Source: Planctomycetota bacterium
GTDB taxonomy: Bacteria > Planctomycetota > UBA1135 > JACQFD01
NCBI GenBank assembly: GCA_016792805.1
Contig: JAEUHX010000088.1
Coordinates: forward strand, 1-62,867
DNA: 62,867 bases
Direction of reading: 5' to 3'
Numbering within the stretch: the stretch's first letter is position 1; each line of letters starts with the position of its first letter. Below, piece by piece: positions 28,766 to 38,900 of the stretch. Below the pieces are notes generated by a model. It was not told the origin of the DNA. It saw only the letters and a program-made list of their open reading frames with translations, and did not search any database. The translations under genes were made by a program, and so were the position numbers.

Positions 28766-29542
28766 TCAACCGACCGGAGCGAAGCGAAGCGCTCCGCGGT
28801 CGAGCCAAAGTGTGCCCGGCGGCTCCGGCCAGGCCGGCAGAACGACGAGCTCGCCGCCGCCGAGCCGCCGCGATTGCGGCTCGTGAACGTGTCCGCAGAG
28901 CACCAAGTCGAAGCCCTCGGCCAGCCGGCGTTCGACCTCCGCGTCGACAATGCCCATCTCGCCGGTGGTCTTCATGGCGATCTCCGCGCGCGATTTCGAG
29001 CGGAGACCTCCGGCGATGCGCAGCAGCACCGGCAGAGGGAGGGTCCGCGACGCCCAGCGCACCCACGGCCTGCGCAGCTTGGCGCGCATCGCTTGGTATC
29101 GAAGGTCGTGTACACAGAAAAGATCTCCATGGACCGCGAGGATGCGGCGCTCCCCGCTCACAAATGTGTCCTCATCCCCGGCGACGCGCGCGCCTGTCGC
29201 TTTTGTGAATCCCTCGTCGAGGAGAAAGTCGCGATTCCCGCGAAGACAAGTGACGGCGACTCCGTTGGAAACCAAGAGATCCAATGCCCGAACCACAGGC
29301 CGATAGCCGTCGACAAATAAGTGCTTTCGCCCGACGTAGGCCTCAAAAAGATCTCCCAGGATGAAGAGCTCCTGGACCGCGCCGGGCAGCTTGCGCGCCA
29401 GAGCAACAAATCGGTCGATCCCTTCGGGATCGTTGGGCGTCAGGTGAAGATCTGAAATGATGACAGCGCGATCCACGCGCCGCAGCGCTCGGACCTTCGC
29501 CGAGACGGCCTCACTCGCCGCTGCACCCTGCGCCGCGCTCAT
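28766..29542 (-). CDS. lpxH: LpxH-like metallophosphoesterase (UDP-2,3-diacylglucosamine hydrolase type)
   Basis: A 258-residue calcineurin-fold phosphoesterase. Metal ligands are seen in ISDLHL (Asp31, His33), LGDLFE (Asp64), RGNRDF (102-106), VHGD (His138) and CGHVHEP (His218, His220). The GNRDF form and the spacing fit LpxH, which cuts UDP-2,3-diacylglucosamine to lipid X on the cytoplasmic face in lipid A synthesis. The N-terminal 20 residues are extra and Ala-rich. The ATG at 29542 overlaps the stop of the NtrC-type regulator gene (ATGA), so translation is probably coupled. A related hydrolase of other UDP-linked substrates cannot be excluded. Confidence 0.8.
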   Translation of the reverse strand: MSAAQGAAASEAVSAKVRALRRVDRAVIISDLHLTPNDPEGIDRFVALARKLPGAVQELFILGDLFEAYVGRKHLFVDGYRPVVRALDLLVSNGVAVTCLRGNRDFLLDEGFTKATGARVAGDEDTFVSGERRILAVHGDLFCVHDLRYQAMRAKLRRPWVRWASRTLPLPVLLRIAGGLRSKSRAEIAMKTTGEMGIVDAEVERRLAEGFDLVLCGHVHEPQSRRLGGGELVVLPAWPEPPGTLWLDRGALRFAPVG

Positions 29543-30990
29543 GGCTCCTCGTCCTCGGGCTCGCCGGCTTGTCCCGGCGACTTGCCGAACGTGGTGTCGA
29601 TCCCGTGATCACGAATCTTCTCCCAGAGCACTTTTCGGGAGATGCCGAGGAGATCGGCGGCCTGGAGCCGCCGGCCCAGCGTCAGCTTGAGCACGCGCTC
29701 CAAGTGCCCGCGCTCGGCCGCATTCAGCACCTCACGGAGAGAGCTTACTTTTTCAGGAGGCTCGAGAGCCGAGCGGTATTCGCTCGACATCGGCACAAGG
29801 TGCTCCCGGCGAAGATACGTTGCGTTCTCCGGGGCAAGCGCGATGGCTCGCTGGACGGCGTGCTCCAGCTCCCGGACATTGCCCGGCCAACTGTACTTTT
29901 CGAGCCACGCGTAATCTTCCTCGTAGATCTGGAACCGGCGCTCCGAGCCGGTCCGGCGCCCGGTGTCGTATTTGGATAGGAAGTGATCGGTGAGGCGGCG
30001 CACGTCGCCTTCGCGCTCGCGCAGCGGCGGTACGACAATCGGCACAACGTTGAGCCGATAATACAAATCCTCGCGGAAACGCCCCTCGCGCACGCGACGA
30101 TCGAGCGGCACTTTCGTCGCGGCGATGACGCGGACGTCGACGCGAATGGACTTCTCGCTGCCGAGCCGCTCGAGGGTTCGCTCTTGGAGCACGCGCAGCA
30201 GCTTCACCTGCGTCGAAAGTGCTAGGTCGTCGACGTCGTCGAGGAAGATGGTGCCGCCCTGCGCGAGCTCGAATCGGCCGCGCTTCTCGCGATGGGCATC
30301 GGTGAAGGCCCCTTTCTCATGTCCGAAGAGCTCGCTCTCGAGCAGCGTCTCGGCGAGCGCGGCGCAGGAGAGCGGCACAAAGGGCATCGACGCGCGCTTG
30401 CTTTTATTGTGAACTGCGCGGGCGATCCGCTCCTTGCCCGTGCCGCTCTCGCCGACGATCAGTACGGAAACATCACTCTTCGCGACGGCATCGATGCGCT
30501 TGAACACTTCCGCCATGGCGGGAGAACCTGCGATCAGCTCATCGCCCGCGGGGCGCTTGGCGAGGTCGCCCGCGAGCCGGCGGTTCTCGATCTCGAGATT
30601 TCTGCGGCGATCGATCTCGCCGACCATCGAGACCACGGCTTCATTGAGGAAGGGCTTTTGGAGGTAAGAAAACGCGCCGAGTCGCATGGCCTCCACGGCT
30701 TGTTCGATCGTGCCGTAGCCGGTGATCACGAGCACCTCGCAGGGCGGATTCTGCGCCCGCGCCGCTTTCAGAACGTCGAGTCCGGAGGCGCCCGGCATGC
30801 GCACATCGGTCACCACGACGTCAAACGCACGCTTGGCGAGGGCTTCGAGGGCTTGCCGACCGTCGGCAAGAGCCGTGACAGCATGTCCCGCCGACTCCAG
30901 CGCGTCGCGGAGCGTGACGGCAATCGTGCGTTCGTCTTCGGCGAGGAGGACCTGCAAAGCGGCGATCTCAGCGGTTTCGAGGTTCTTCAT
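29539..30990 (-). CDS. sigma-54-dependent response regulator (NtrC family)
   Basis: A 483-residue three-domain regulator: receiver (15-130) with phosphoacceptor Asp62, Thr90 and Lys112; AAA+ domain (150-390) with Walker A GESGTGKE (180-187); and a C-terminal Fis-type helix-turn-helix (GRRLQAADLLGISRKVLWEKI). It would activate sigma-54 promoters when phosphorylated. Two departures are notable. The sigma-54 contact loop is GAFTDA (227-232) instead of GAFTGA, and Walker B is FLDDVDD (249-255) where most members have FLDE. No histidine kinase is in the window. It lies 72 bases after the two-TM protein gene and overlaps the LpxH-like gene by 4 bases. Confidence 0.93.
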   Translation of the reverse strand: MKNLETAEIAALQVLLAEDERTIAVTLRDALESAGHAVTALADGRQALEALAKRAFDVVVTDVRMPGASGLDVLKAARAQNPPCEVLVITGYGTIEQAVEAMRLGAFSYLQKPFLNEAVVSMVGEIDRRRNLEIENRRLAGDLAKRPAGDELIAGSPAMAEVFKRIDAVAKSDVSVLIVGESGTGKERIARAVHNKSKRASMPFVPLSCAALAETLLESELFGHEKGAFTDAHREKRGRFELAQGGTIFLDDVDDLALSTQVKLLRVLQERTLERLGSEKSIRVDVRVIAATKVPLDRRVREGRFREDLYYRLNVVPIVVPPLREREGDVRRLTDHFLSKYDTGRRTGSERRFQIYEEDYAWLEKYSWPGNVRELEHAVQRAIALAPENATYLRREHLVPMSSEYRSALEPPEKVSSLREVLNAAERGHLERVLKLTLGRRLQAADLLGISRKVLWEKIRDHGIDTTFGKSPGQAGEPEDEEP

Positions 30991-31062
30991 TGTGGCGTGG
31001 CCGACCCGAGGGCAAGCGCCCTCTCGCAGCCATGCGCCCCTAGCCCGACCCGCCTCGGCGTC

Positions 31063-32031
31063 TCAGCCCGGTGCCGAGGTGGCCGGCCCACCCTGCCCAG
31101 CCGGAGGCGTCTTGGCGGGGTCGCCGACCTCGGCGACGGGACGCTTCTTGGCTCGGATCATTGCGTAGAAGTAGTCCCTCTCGGCCTTTTCTTGTGCATT
31201 CGCGAAGCGGCGAATCGTCCAGACGGTCAGTAGAACAAATAGGACGATGCCCAACGCCACCATCGGCCCGTACCGCGATAAAAGTACACCGAACACATTG
31301 GTCGCGCTCTTGGGTGCATCCGTGACGTATTCGAAGCTCTTCGCGATGAGGTAGGGCACGGATTTGATCGGGTTGCGCTTGCTGACCGTTTCGTAGGTCG
31401 CCGTGCGCAGGAAAAGCCCCTCCACTTCCAACACATCGCGCTTCAGTATCCACTCTCGTTGCGGCGGTTCCTCGAGCGTCTCGAACACGACGGCCTCGTC
31501 GGGACTCCGCTGGAGCAAGGCATACACGCGCCATGAGTACACTCTTCCGGACGGCACGTCCGTCGAGTGCGGCACGACCTCCATCGGAATGCAACGCACC
31601 GCAAACGTGGATCCGCGATAGCGGCTTGGACCCGCCAGCAGGTCTTTCATCGGCGGGAGCTGTGAGATTCGGCGCTGGAAGAACTCCCGGCTCGCGCGCC
31701 CCACATCGACGGCGAGCCGGTGCTCTGCCTCGCTCAGGCCGAGCGGAAGGCCATCTCGGGTTTCAAGCGGCGTGAGGTTGCCGCTCCACTCGACGTTGCG
31801 AGCCGCGAGGCTCGCTTCTGTGGGGAGTTGCTCTTCGGGGGAGGGCGCCGTGGGCGCAGATTCCGGCTTCGCCTTCGGTGCGCTCGCAGGTCCGCCCGTT
31901 TCCGAATCCCGATAGGTGTCGTAGCCTGAGATGAGCTTTCCGACGAGTGCAATAAAAAGAACCATCATCAGTCCGAGTAGGATGAGTGGTCCTTTCGATG
32001 TTGGACGGGACGCTGGCTGTGGAAGAACCAT
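31063..32031 (-). CDS. two-TM membrane protein of the ExbB/ExbD cluster
   Basis: A 322-residue protein from the ATG at 32031. TM1 is at 14-33 (GPLILLGLMMVLFIALVGKL) and TM2 at about 256-274 (PMVALGIVLFVLLTVWTI). The 220 residues between start with a Pro/Ala-rich linker, then a mixed alpha/beta region (YRGSTFAVRCIPMEVVPHS; RVYALLQRSPDEAVVFETLE) that should lie outside the inner membrane. A Lys/Arg-rich cytoplasmic tail ends it. Family not recognised. Its place directly after two exbD genes on one strand suggests it belongs to the same machine. Confidence 0.75.
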   Translation of the reverse strand: MVLPQPASRPTSKGPLILLGLMMVLFIALVGKLISGYDTYRDSETGGPASAPKAKPESAPTAPSPEEQLPTEASLAARNVEWSGNLTPLETRDGLPLGLSEAEHRLAVDVGRASREFFQRRISQLPPMKDLLAGPSRYRGSTFAVRCIPMEVVPHSTDVPSGRVYSWRVYALLQRSPDEAVVFETLEEPPQREWILKRDVLEVEGLFLRTATYETVSKRNPIKSVPYLIAKSFEYVTDAPKSATNVFGVLLSRYGPMVALGIVLFVLLTVWTIRRFANAQEKAERDYFYAMIRAKKRPVAEVGDPAKTPPAGQGGPATSAPG

Positions 32032-32156
32032 GGGTAGTCACAGATGCAATAGGCGGTAAAAACGCAGCGAGCCGCGCTCAGCGCGGCTCGCCATTACGAT
32101 CCAGTTCGAGTCCAATCGCGCCAGGAAGCGGGTTCCGGTCATGGCGCGCTTCGTCC

Positions 32157-32642
32157 TTACTTATCGGGGATCACGAAATCGGTCTTCGCGAGCGAGAACT
32201 CCATCTTCGGAAGCTCATAGAGGCGCGCAATGTCCATGACGCGCACCACCGACTCCCAGCTGACATCCGCCTCGGGCTGGATGATCACAGGAGCCTCCTT
32301 GCCGGAGTTCGCCTTGTTCGAATCGAACTGCCGCTTCATGAGCTTTCCGAGCTCTTCGTCGTCGGCATATTCGCTGCGGCCGAAGAGCCGCTTCACCCGC
32401 CCTTCGCCCTTGTCGTACTGAAGGACGATGCGAATTTCTGTAAGGTTATCCGACTGGGGCTTGGCATTGTTATTCATGCCCTTGTCGGTCGGAAGCCACG
32501 CCTCCATCTTCCCTTCCAGCTGCTTGAAGTGGAAGGAGCACATGAAGAAAAGAAGCAGGCAGAAAATCACGTCGATCAGTGGAACGACGTTCAGCGGAAG
32601 CGGGTTGTCCGCGTTGGATTCACCACCACCACCACCGGCCAT
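32157..32642 (-). CDS. exbD: ExbD/TolR-family protein (second of two)
   Basis: A 161-residue protein with a short cytoplasmic N-terminus rich in Gly, one TM helix (NVVPLIDVIFCLLLFFMCSF, about 18-38) carrying the proton-path Asp24, and a periplasmic domain. In TonB and Tol systems such proteins couple proton flow through ExbB/TolQ to force on an envelope partner. The periplasmic part holds a stretch (NLTEIRIVLQYD; VIIQPEADVSWESVVRVMDI) close to the ExbD fold, plus an insert around GEGRVKRLFGRSEYADDEELG. Confidence 0.9.
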   Translation of the reverse strand: MAGGGGGESNADNPLPLNVVPLIDVIFCLLLFFMCSFHFKQLEGKMEAWLPTDKGMNNNAKPQSDNLTEIRIVLQYDKGEGRVKRLFGRSEYADDEELGKLMKRQFDSNKANSGKEAPVIIQPEADVSWESVVRVMDIARLYELPKMEFSLAKTDFVIPDK

Positions 32643-32704
32643 GTTCGTGTCCTCGCGAAACTAGAGTAATTTGTAGCTAATGGAAAAGTATGAGATTCCG
32701 GGGA

Positions 32705-33262
32705 TCAAGTCTTCTTCGGTTCTGCGGCGCCGTACTCGAGCTTGTAGATGCCCGCCTGCGCCAGCGCTTCTTGAACTTCTTGAATAAACCGGAAGGGAGC
32801 GCGGAGGTCGGCGCGGATCATGACGCGAAGCTCCGTCGTCGTAAGCGGATCGAGCGCCTCCTTCTCCGACTTGCCGTCCTTCTTCTTCTGCTTGTAGGCC
32901 TCGTCCTTGGCCCACGTCTCAAGCTGCTTGCTGCCGTAGCGCTTTCCGCGGATCGCAATATTCCAGTGGCTGTCCTCGCGGCAGGGACGCATCGCGTCGA
33001 AGTCTCCACACGTCACCGCACCCGACTCCATTTTTGTAGGGGTGTGGTAGACGTTGAGGTTCATTCTGCCCTTGGCCTCTTCTTGCTTGTCTTCGCGGAT
33101 GGTCCGGCCGGCCGCGAGCTCCACGGCCTCCAGCTCGCGCGCGCCGAAGTCGGCCGTGAGCATGAAGAAGAGGAGAAGCAGGAACATGATGTCCACCATG
33201 GGAATCACGTTCATGTACACCGACTCCTCGGTGTCAGCTTTCGCTTTGCGGTGTCCGCCCAT
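32705..33262 (-). CDS. exbD: ExbD/TolR-family protein (first of two)
   Basis: A 185-residue protein with the TM helix MNVIPMVDIMFLLLLFFMLT (17-36) and the conserved Asp24. The periplasmic part is longer than usual and has an insert with two Cys (VTCGDFDAMRPCRED), then the ExbD-type end (TTELRVMIRADLRAPFRFIQEV). It differs enough from the downstream ExbD to suggest a heteromeric pair. The ATG is at 33262, with a 320-base gap to exbB upstream. Confidence 0.9.
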   Translation of the reverse strand: MGGHRKAKADTEESVYMNVIPMVDIMFLLLLFFMLTADFGARELEAVELAAGRTIREDKQEEAKGRMNLNVYHTPTKMESGAVTCGDFDAMRPCREDSHWNIAIRGKRYGSKQLETWAKDEAYKQKKKDGKSEKEALDPLTTTELRVMIRADLRAPFRFIQEVQEALAQAGIYKLEYGAAEPKKT

Positions 33263-33582
33263 CGGAGATCCTTGGGGAGGCTACAGTTGAAATGGATACG
33301 AAGGGAAGGAAGGGCGTCAAACGGGACGGTCGAGTAGCTCTTGCTACAGAAGGGACGAAGGCCCGGAAGCGAAGTTCGTCGTGGCTTGCTCTCGGAGCGC
33401 CCTTGGGGGGGCCGCGGCGTCCCTCGCTGAGCTCGCTTAGAACCGTCGGCTTAGATGCCGTGCAGAGACGCGAGTTGTCGAGGGGAGGCGCTTGCGCGTC
33501 AGCCGCGAAGCGCCCCGAGAGCGACGGCGCCGACCGTCGCGCAGCGCGCAGGCCGGCACCGGATGCCTGAGCGCCCAAGTTT
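33263..33582. other. 320-bp gap between exbB and exbD
   Basis: No frame is protein-like on either strand. It may hold a promoter or processing site that lets the two exbD genes be expressed separately from exbB, but I see no clear -35/-10 pair or sigma-54 box. A short GC-rich imperfect repeat lies near 33405-33420. Confidence 0.35.
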
Positions 33583-34311
33583 TTAGCGGACGTGAGCCTT
33601 CTTGAGGATCTCGACCGCCATCAGGTTCAGCGTCAGCGACATGTTCGTCACCTTGTTCTTCAGCAAGAAGTACGCAGTGAGGAACACGATGCCGGTGAAG
33701 AGGCCCATCGTGGTGTTCACGAGCGACTCGTACACACCCTTCGAGAGCTGCGCAGGCGTCGGAGCCGCGATCTTTTCGATCTCCTGGAACGAGGAAATCA
33801 TGCCTGTCACGGTGCCGAGGAGACCGAGCAGCGGTCCGATGTTTCCAATCAGCGAGAGGTAGCTGATCTTCTGGTTGAGCTTGAACGTCTCCTGAGCGGA
33901 AACCTGCTCGAGGCCGCGCACCATTTCCTCGTAGCCCGCCTCCTTCATCACGAGGCCGCCCGCAGTCACGTTCGCCAGGTAGGAGCCGTCGCTCTGGCAC
34001 AGGGCGAGGGCCTCCTCCAGGTTGTTCTCCTCGACGAGCGTCTCGAGCTCATCCACCAGGGCAGGCGGGCCGAGCTTGTCCTTGCGAAGGGAGACCATGT
34101 TCTCGATCAGAAGACCGAGACCCACAGTGAACGTGAGCACCATGAGGTAGCCGACGATTCCGGTCGCCTCGAACAGATCCCACAGCGTCTTGTCCTTGTG
34201 GGCGGGATTAGCTCCCGAACCGTGCTCTTGCGCCAGGGCCGGGAAGGCCATCATGGCAACCACGATTCCAGTGACGACGAGAACCTTCGTGCTGGGAACG
34301 AAACTCTTCAT
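33583..34311 (-). CDS. exbB: ExbB/TolQ/MotA-family proton channel protein
   Basis: A 242-residue protein from the ATG at 34311. It has a cleavable-looking signal sequence (KVLVVTGIVVAMMAFPALAQ), a feature of several planctomycete members, then three TM helices: GIVGYLMVLTFTVGLGLLI, YLSLIGNIGPLLGLLGTVTGMISSF (the conserved GPLLGLLGTVTGM block) and LVNTTMGLFTGIVFLTAYFLL. The cytoplasmic loop between TM1 and TM2 includes EENNLEEALALCQ. With the two ExbD proteins it should form a proton-driven stator or energy transducer. The frame extends far upstream, but that part overlaps the TPR gene and is not protein-like. Confidence 0.93.
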   Translation of the reverse strand: MKSFVPSTKVLVVTGIVVAMMAFPALAQEHGSGANPAHKDKTLWDLFEATGIVGYLMVLTFTVGLGLLIENMVSLRKDKLGPPALVDELETLVEENNLEEALALCQSDGSYLANVTAGGLVMKEAGYEEMVRGLEQVSAQETFKLNQKISYLSLIGNIGPLLGLLGTVTGMISSFQEIEKIAAPTPAQLSKGVYESLVNTTMGLFTGIVFLTAYFLLKNKVTNMSLTLNLMAVEILKKAHVR

Positions 34312-34516
34312 GAGAACTGTGAGGGTTGAGGGGTTGCCGAGGGCGTCGGACGAACGAACGGGTCGACGTGCGAGGGGAAAAGAATGCCGTGAAATGGGCG
34401 TTTGGGAAACCACCGACTTTGGAGGAATTCGCAACGGGAGACCGGGGCCCCCCAGATTCCTCGCAGAGAGTCGAGGAGCGCACTCTCCTCGGCTGCCGGC
34501 GGCGCGCCGAGGATGC

Positions 34517-35650
34517 TTACTTGAACTCCTTCTGGAGGTCTTCCACCTGCTTGAGCAGGCGCGACTGCGGGAAGCGGCCGCGGAACTCCTTGCAGATTTC
34601 AACCCCGAGCTTCTTCCAGGAATCCGCCTGCTCCTTCGGCTTGTCGACTTCCGAGAGCTTTTTATAAGCTTTCGCGCAGCCGAGCATGGCCTGCTCAAGC
34701 GGATCGGTGGAGTCGGTCGCGTTCGGCGGATACTGCACGAGCGCGCGGAGGAAGTTATCGAAGATGGCTTCGCGCAGCTTCTCGGCGTTGGTCTCTTTGA
34801 CTCCCTGGGCGTAGAGAGCCTCCCCCATCGCTCCATAAGCGGCGCCGAGGAGCGACGCGTCGGTGCCCTTGAGGATGGGGTCGAGAATCGTCTTCGCACG
34901 CGCCGCATCGCCCGACTTGGCGGCGAGGCGCGCCTGGCCAATGTTCGCCATCGAGCCGACGCGCGCCGCATTCGGGCCCGCCGTCGCCGCTTCCCCCGCC
35001 ACGGCCTTGAACTCGGCTTCCGCCTCGGCAGCCTTGCCTTGCGACTCATAGGCCGAGGCCTTGATGAATCGGAAGTCGAGGACGAGCTCCTTGCGCTTGA
35101 TCTCCTCAGCGATCCGAACGCCCTTGTCGGCAGTTCCGATGGCGTCGGCGAATTTCTGCAAGCGGATCTGCAGATCCACCAGCGAGCGCACGCAGTCGCG
35201 CGCGTAGCGGCTCTTCGCGTGCTTGCTCAGGATCTGATTGTAACTTTCGATCGCCTTGTCCGGCTGCCCCGCAACCTCGTAGGCGCGGCCAAGCCAATAG
35301 AAACGGCGCGGAACGAAGATCTCGCGTGTCGGCTGGAGCGTCTCCAGCTCCTTCAGGGCTCCGGCAGCGTTCCCCGCCTCGATGGCTTCTTGGGCCTTGC
35401 GGAAGGGCGCATCGCCCTCGCCATAGAGCACGCGGGAGACCCGCGCCTCTGCGATGGTCTGCTTGCCGCCTCCTTCGATCTGCATCACGATCTCGACGAG
35501 GGACTCCTCAGTGATCCTGCCGAGCTTGGCCTTATCGCTTCCAAGTTCGAAGACCTTGTCCTTCGAATCCTGGGCGAGGGCCACCGGGGTGAGGACCACC
35601 GGGGCTGCGAGCGCCGCTAGGAGCAAGGACTTGAGCGTAACGGACCACAT
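34517..35650 (-). CDS. secreted TPR-repeat protein
   Basis: A 377-residue protein from the ATG at 35650, followed by a signal peptide (LKSLLLAALAAPVVLTPVALA). The mature part is almost all helical, with TPR-like units visible around RRFYWLGRAYEVAGQPDKAIESYNQIL, FIKASAYESQGKAAEAEAEFKAVA and GAMGEALYAQGVKE. Such repeats act as protein-binding scaffolds, here in the periplasm. It lies between the larger TPR gene and exbB on one strand, so it probably works with the ExbB/ExbD proteins. Confidence 0.85.
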   Translation of the reverse strand: MWSVTLKSLLLAALAAPVVLTPVALAQDSKDKVFELGSDKAKLGRITEESLVEIVMQIEGGGKQTIAEARVSRVLYGEGDAPFRKAQEAIEAGNAAGALKELETLQPTREIFVPRRFYWLGRAYEVAGQPDKAIESYNQILSKHAKSRYARDCVRSLVDLQIRLQKFADAIGTADKGVRIAEEIKRKELVLDFRFIKASAYESQGKAAEAEAEFKAVAGEAATAGPNAARVGSMANIGQARLAAKSGDAARAKTILDPILKGTDASLLGAAYGAMGEALYAQGVKETNAEKLREAIFDNFLRALVQYPPNATDSTDPLEQAMLGCAKAYKKLSEVDKPKEQADSWKKLGVEICKEFRGRFPQSRLLKQVEDLQKEFK

Positions 35651-35909
35651 CGACTGCGGCCTCAGGGCGTGCGTCCGGCGGAGCGGAGTCGGAATGTACG
35701 AGGTCGGAGAGTGCATTCTGTAGCAATCGCTCGAGGGTCGAGCCTCGGGGTATCCAGTCGAGAAAGGAAATCGGAAGAGATTCCGCCGAATCCTCGCTCT
35801 CTCGTCCGCGACAGTCTGCCGTCGGGCAGGTCGGAACGGTCGAGGGCGAAGCGTTCTAGCGGTCGAGTTTCATACGGTCAACAGAGCTGCTCGAGGCAGG
35901 GAGCGCCGC

Positions 35910-38900
35910 TCACTTGACCTTGTCGTAGATGTCGCGAATCAGCTTGTCGAAGCCCCACTTGCCCTTGTCGAGCTCCTTGTCGGTGAGCAGGTAGCGCTCG
36001 ATCTCGGCCTTACACGCAGCGCGCTCGTCGTTGCGCTGCATGGCAAGGACCTTCACATATCGCGCGATCCAGAACTCCACGGTGGGCTCCTTGTTGCCCG
36101 GATTGGTAAAGCTCTCGACGGCCGACGCGATTTTTTGCGCTTCCGTACCCGCAGCACGATCGCCCTTCTCGGCGAGACGCGCGAGCGCGATCGAGCGCTC
36201 GTTCAGCACCTGAATCCGGAAGTTCCGCGAACCCTTGCCTGTGGCTTCTGTGATCTTGTAGCCGGTGTCCACTTTTTCGAGCATCTCGCCGTCGTTCACG
36301 ATGGCGTTCGTCTCGGCGGCAAGCTCAGTCCACTTCGCGAGGAGGCCGAGCGCCTGACCACGGCGGAAGCGCGTAAATGTGACATCAAAATTCTCCGTGG
36401 CCGCCTGCTCATTGGCGGCGATGGCCTTCGAGTAATACTCGGCGGCAAGCTCGAGCGGCTCCTTGAATGGGAGCTTCGCATCGCGGTAGTCCCAGAACGA
36501 GGTGTAACCTTTCGAAAGGTCGATGCCGTTCTTCATCAGGCCGAGCCGGAAGAGCTTCGTCGCGGCCGACTCGTAGTCGGCGGCGTCGATCACGCCAGCC
36601 TGGCGTTCACCATTGGTGATCCAAGCCCGAAGAAGCCGGATGGCTGTCTCTGTGAGCTCCGCGACGCGATCGGGCGGCGTCTCCTTCTTTTGTGCAACCT
36701 GGAAACACTCCGTCGCAACGCGGCTCAGCGAATCGACCGTCTTTCGATTCTCGGCAGCCTTTGTGGCCATTCCCTCCACAAGGGCAACGGCCTGATTGAG
36801 ATTGCCCTGCTTCAGGAACGCGCGGACGCGAATCTCCTCGAGGTCCCACCGCTTCGCCTTGGCGGCCGCCGACTTCGACGTGCGCTCCTCGAGCTGCTGA
36901 AGGATGGCCATGGCCTTCTCGGGTTGGGCGCCGGGCTCCCAAAGCCACATATTGGCCATGGCGATCAGGGCATCAGCCGTTCGAGTGTCATTCTTGGCGA
37001 TCTCCTCGGGGTCGAGCGTCGACTGGGCTGCAGCCCATTCGAGGAATTGTGTGAAGCAGCGCTCTGCGCCGGCGCGGGCTCCTTCGACAAGCTTGCGCCG
37101 CTTATCGGCATCCTTGAGGCCCGCCACACCCGAGCGCGCCGTCACGAACATCTTGCCGGCGTCGAACGCCTTCTTGCCGAACTTCGCGTCGGTCTTTTGT
37201 GTGGTTTTGAGCGCCTCCTCCTGCAGCGTTGCCACCTCGAACGCATCTTTCTTGTTGAGCTTCTGGAGGGCGTCAATGTAGAGCCCCTGCGCTTCGGCCG
37301 CCTCGCCTGCATTCTCGGGTATGCGCTCCATCAAGCCTCGGACGACCGCATCGGGCCACTCCGACTTGACTGATTTCCAATAGGCGCACATGGCCCTAAC
37401 GGCCTCGAGCACCGCCGCCGGAGCCACCTTGTCACCGGGATACTGCGTCGCCACCGATTCCCACAGAAGTACCGCCTCCAGCGGACGGCCGGCGGCCTGG
37501 TAGGCGTAGCCGCCCCAGGAGATCAGCTTGGGAGCGAATTTCGCCTCTTCGGCGTCGCCTCGAATCATGAGGCGCATCCGATCGAAGGCGCGCATCGCTT
37601 CGGCAATCTTGCCCTCCCTGAGCGGTCCCGCGACGGGGCCAATGACGCGAGCTTCGGTGAGTTTCGGGCCGCTTCCACCGCCGACGGACACGCCGAGTCG
37701 ATCGAGCATCTCCTGGGCGCCTCGGAATGCCGCCGAGTCGAAGCTCGCGGCGTTCATCGCCTTCTGTGCGAATCGGGCCGCCTCATCGTTTTTGTTAGCA
37801 AGATTGTGCGCGTGGGCGAGCTCCACGAAGTAGTCTGGGCCGCGCTCGAACTTCTCCGCGTCGGGAATCGCCTTCTTCGCGCGCGTCGCGTACTCGTCGA
37901 TCACTTCCTCGTGGCGCTTCAGGCCGATCTTGAGCCGAGAAGCCTCCACCAGCGCGTCGAGAACGAGCGCTTTCTCGTTCTCTGTGAGATCGTCGCGAAC
38001 GTATTTATCGCCATTTTCATCGCTGCCTTCCATCAGGCTCAGCGACTGATCGTAGAAATCGACAGCTTTCGTAGCATCGTTGAGATCACGATAAGCGTTC
38101 CCCGCCTTTGTATTGGCGGTGTACCAAATCATGAGCTCCTGATCACATTCATTCGTAAACTCCGCAAATCGATCCGCCGCGAGCTTGAGTCGCTGTTCGC
38201 GCATCGGATCCTTCTCCGGATAGAGCCGAGCAAAGCTCAGATACGTATCTGCCATCGAGAACTCGGCGAGGAGCACTTCGCGAGCTTGCGACAGATCGAT
38301 GTTCTGAGCAGTCGCCTCTTCCCTGAGCTTGTCGACTCGCCCCTGGAAATATTGAATCGCATCTTGGAACGCCTTCTCTCCCTGTTTGCGAAGCTCTGTC
38401 ACCTTTTCGGGACTTGACTCCCGGAGAATCTCCTGGCCGATCTTCTCGCCGAGCTTCTTATCGAGCTCGCCGCTCAGGATGCGCGCGCGATCGGCAGTGG
38501 CTCCCTTGGAATTGAGCTTGAGGTAGCCCTCGAGCCCGGCCTTCGCCTTCGCATGCGACTCCGCGGCCTTGGCGAAATCCTTCTCGTTCTCGAAGTCGGC
38601 CACGAGGATCGATGCCTCCGCGAAGGCAACCGAAGCCTGTTGCTCCGGCTTCAGGCCGGGCATCGCCTTGAGGCGATTCACGATCCACACCGCCGCCTCT
38701 CGATAGCCGCGCGAGGCGAGACGCTCGGTGTACTCGATGTCGCGATCGACTCCATAGGGCGCGGCGGCATTGGGCTCGGCCTGCGCAACGCGCATCCCCG
38801 CGGGAAGGGCGGGGACGCCGGGAATTGCCGCCAGATTGAGAGCGCTATGGAGCGGCTCTGTGACCGCGGGAGTCCACGGGACGGTGGCAGGCGAACCGGC

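Noticed and set aside
34312..35049. A long N-terminal extension of ExbB in the same frame
   Set aside because: It overlaps the TPR gene and is Arg/Ser-rich; the ATG at 34311 followed by a signal peptide is the better start.
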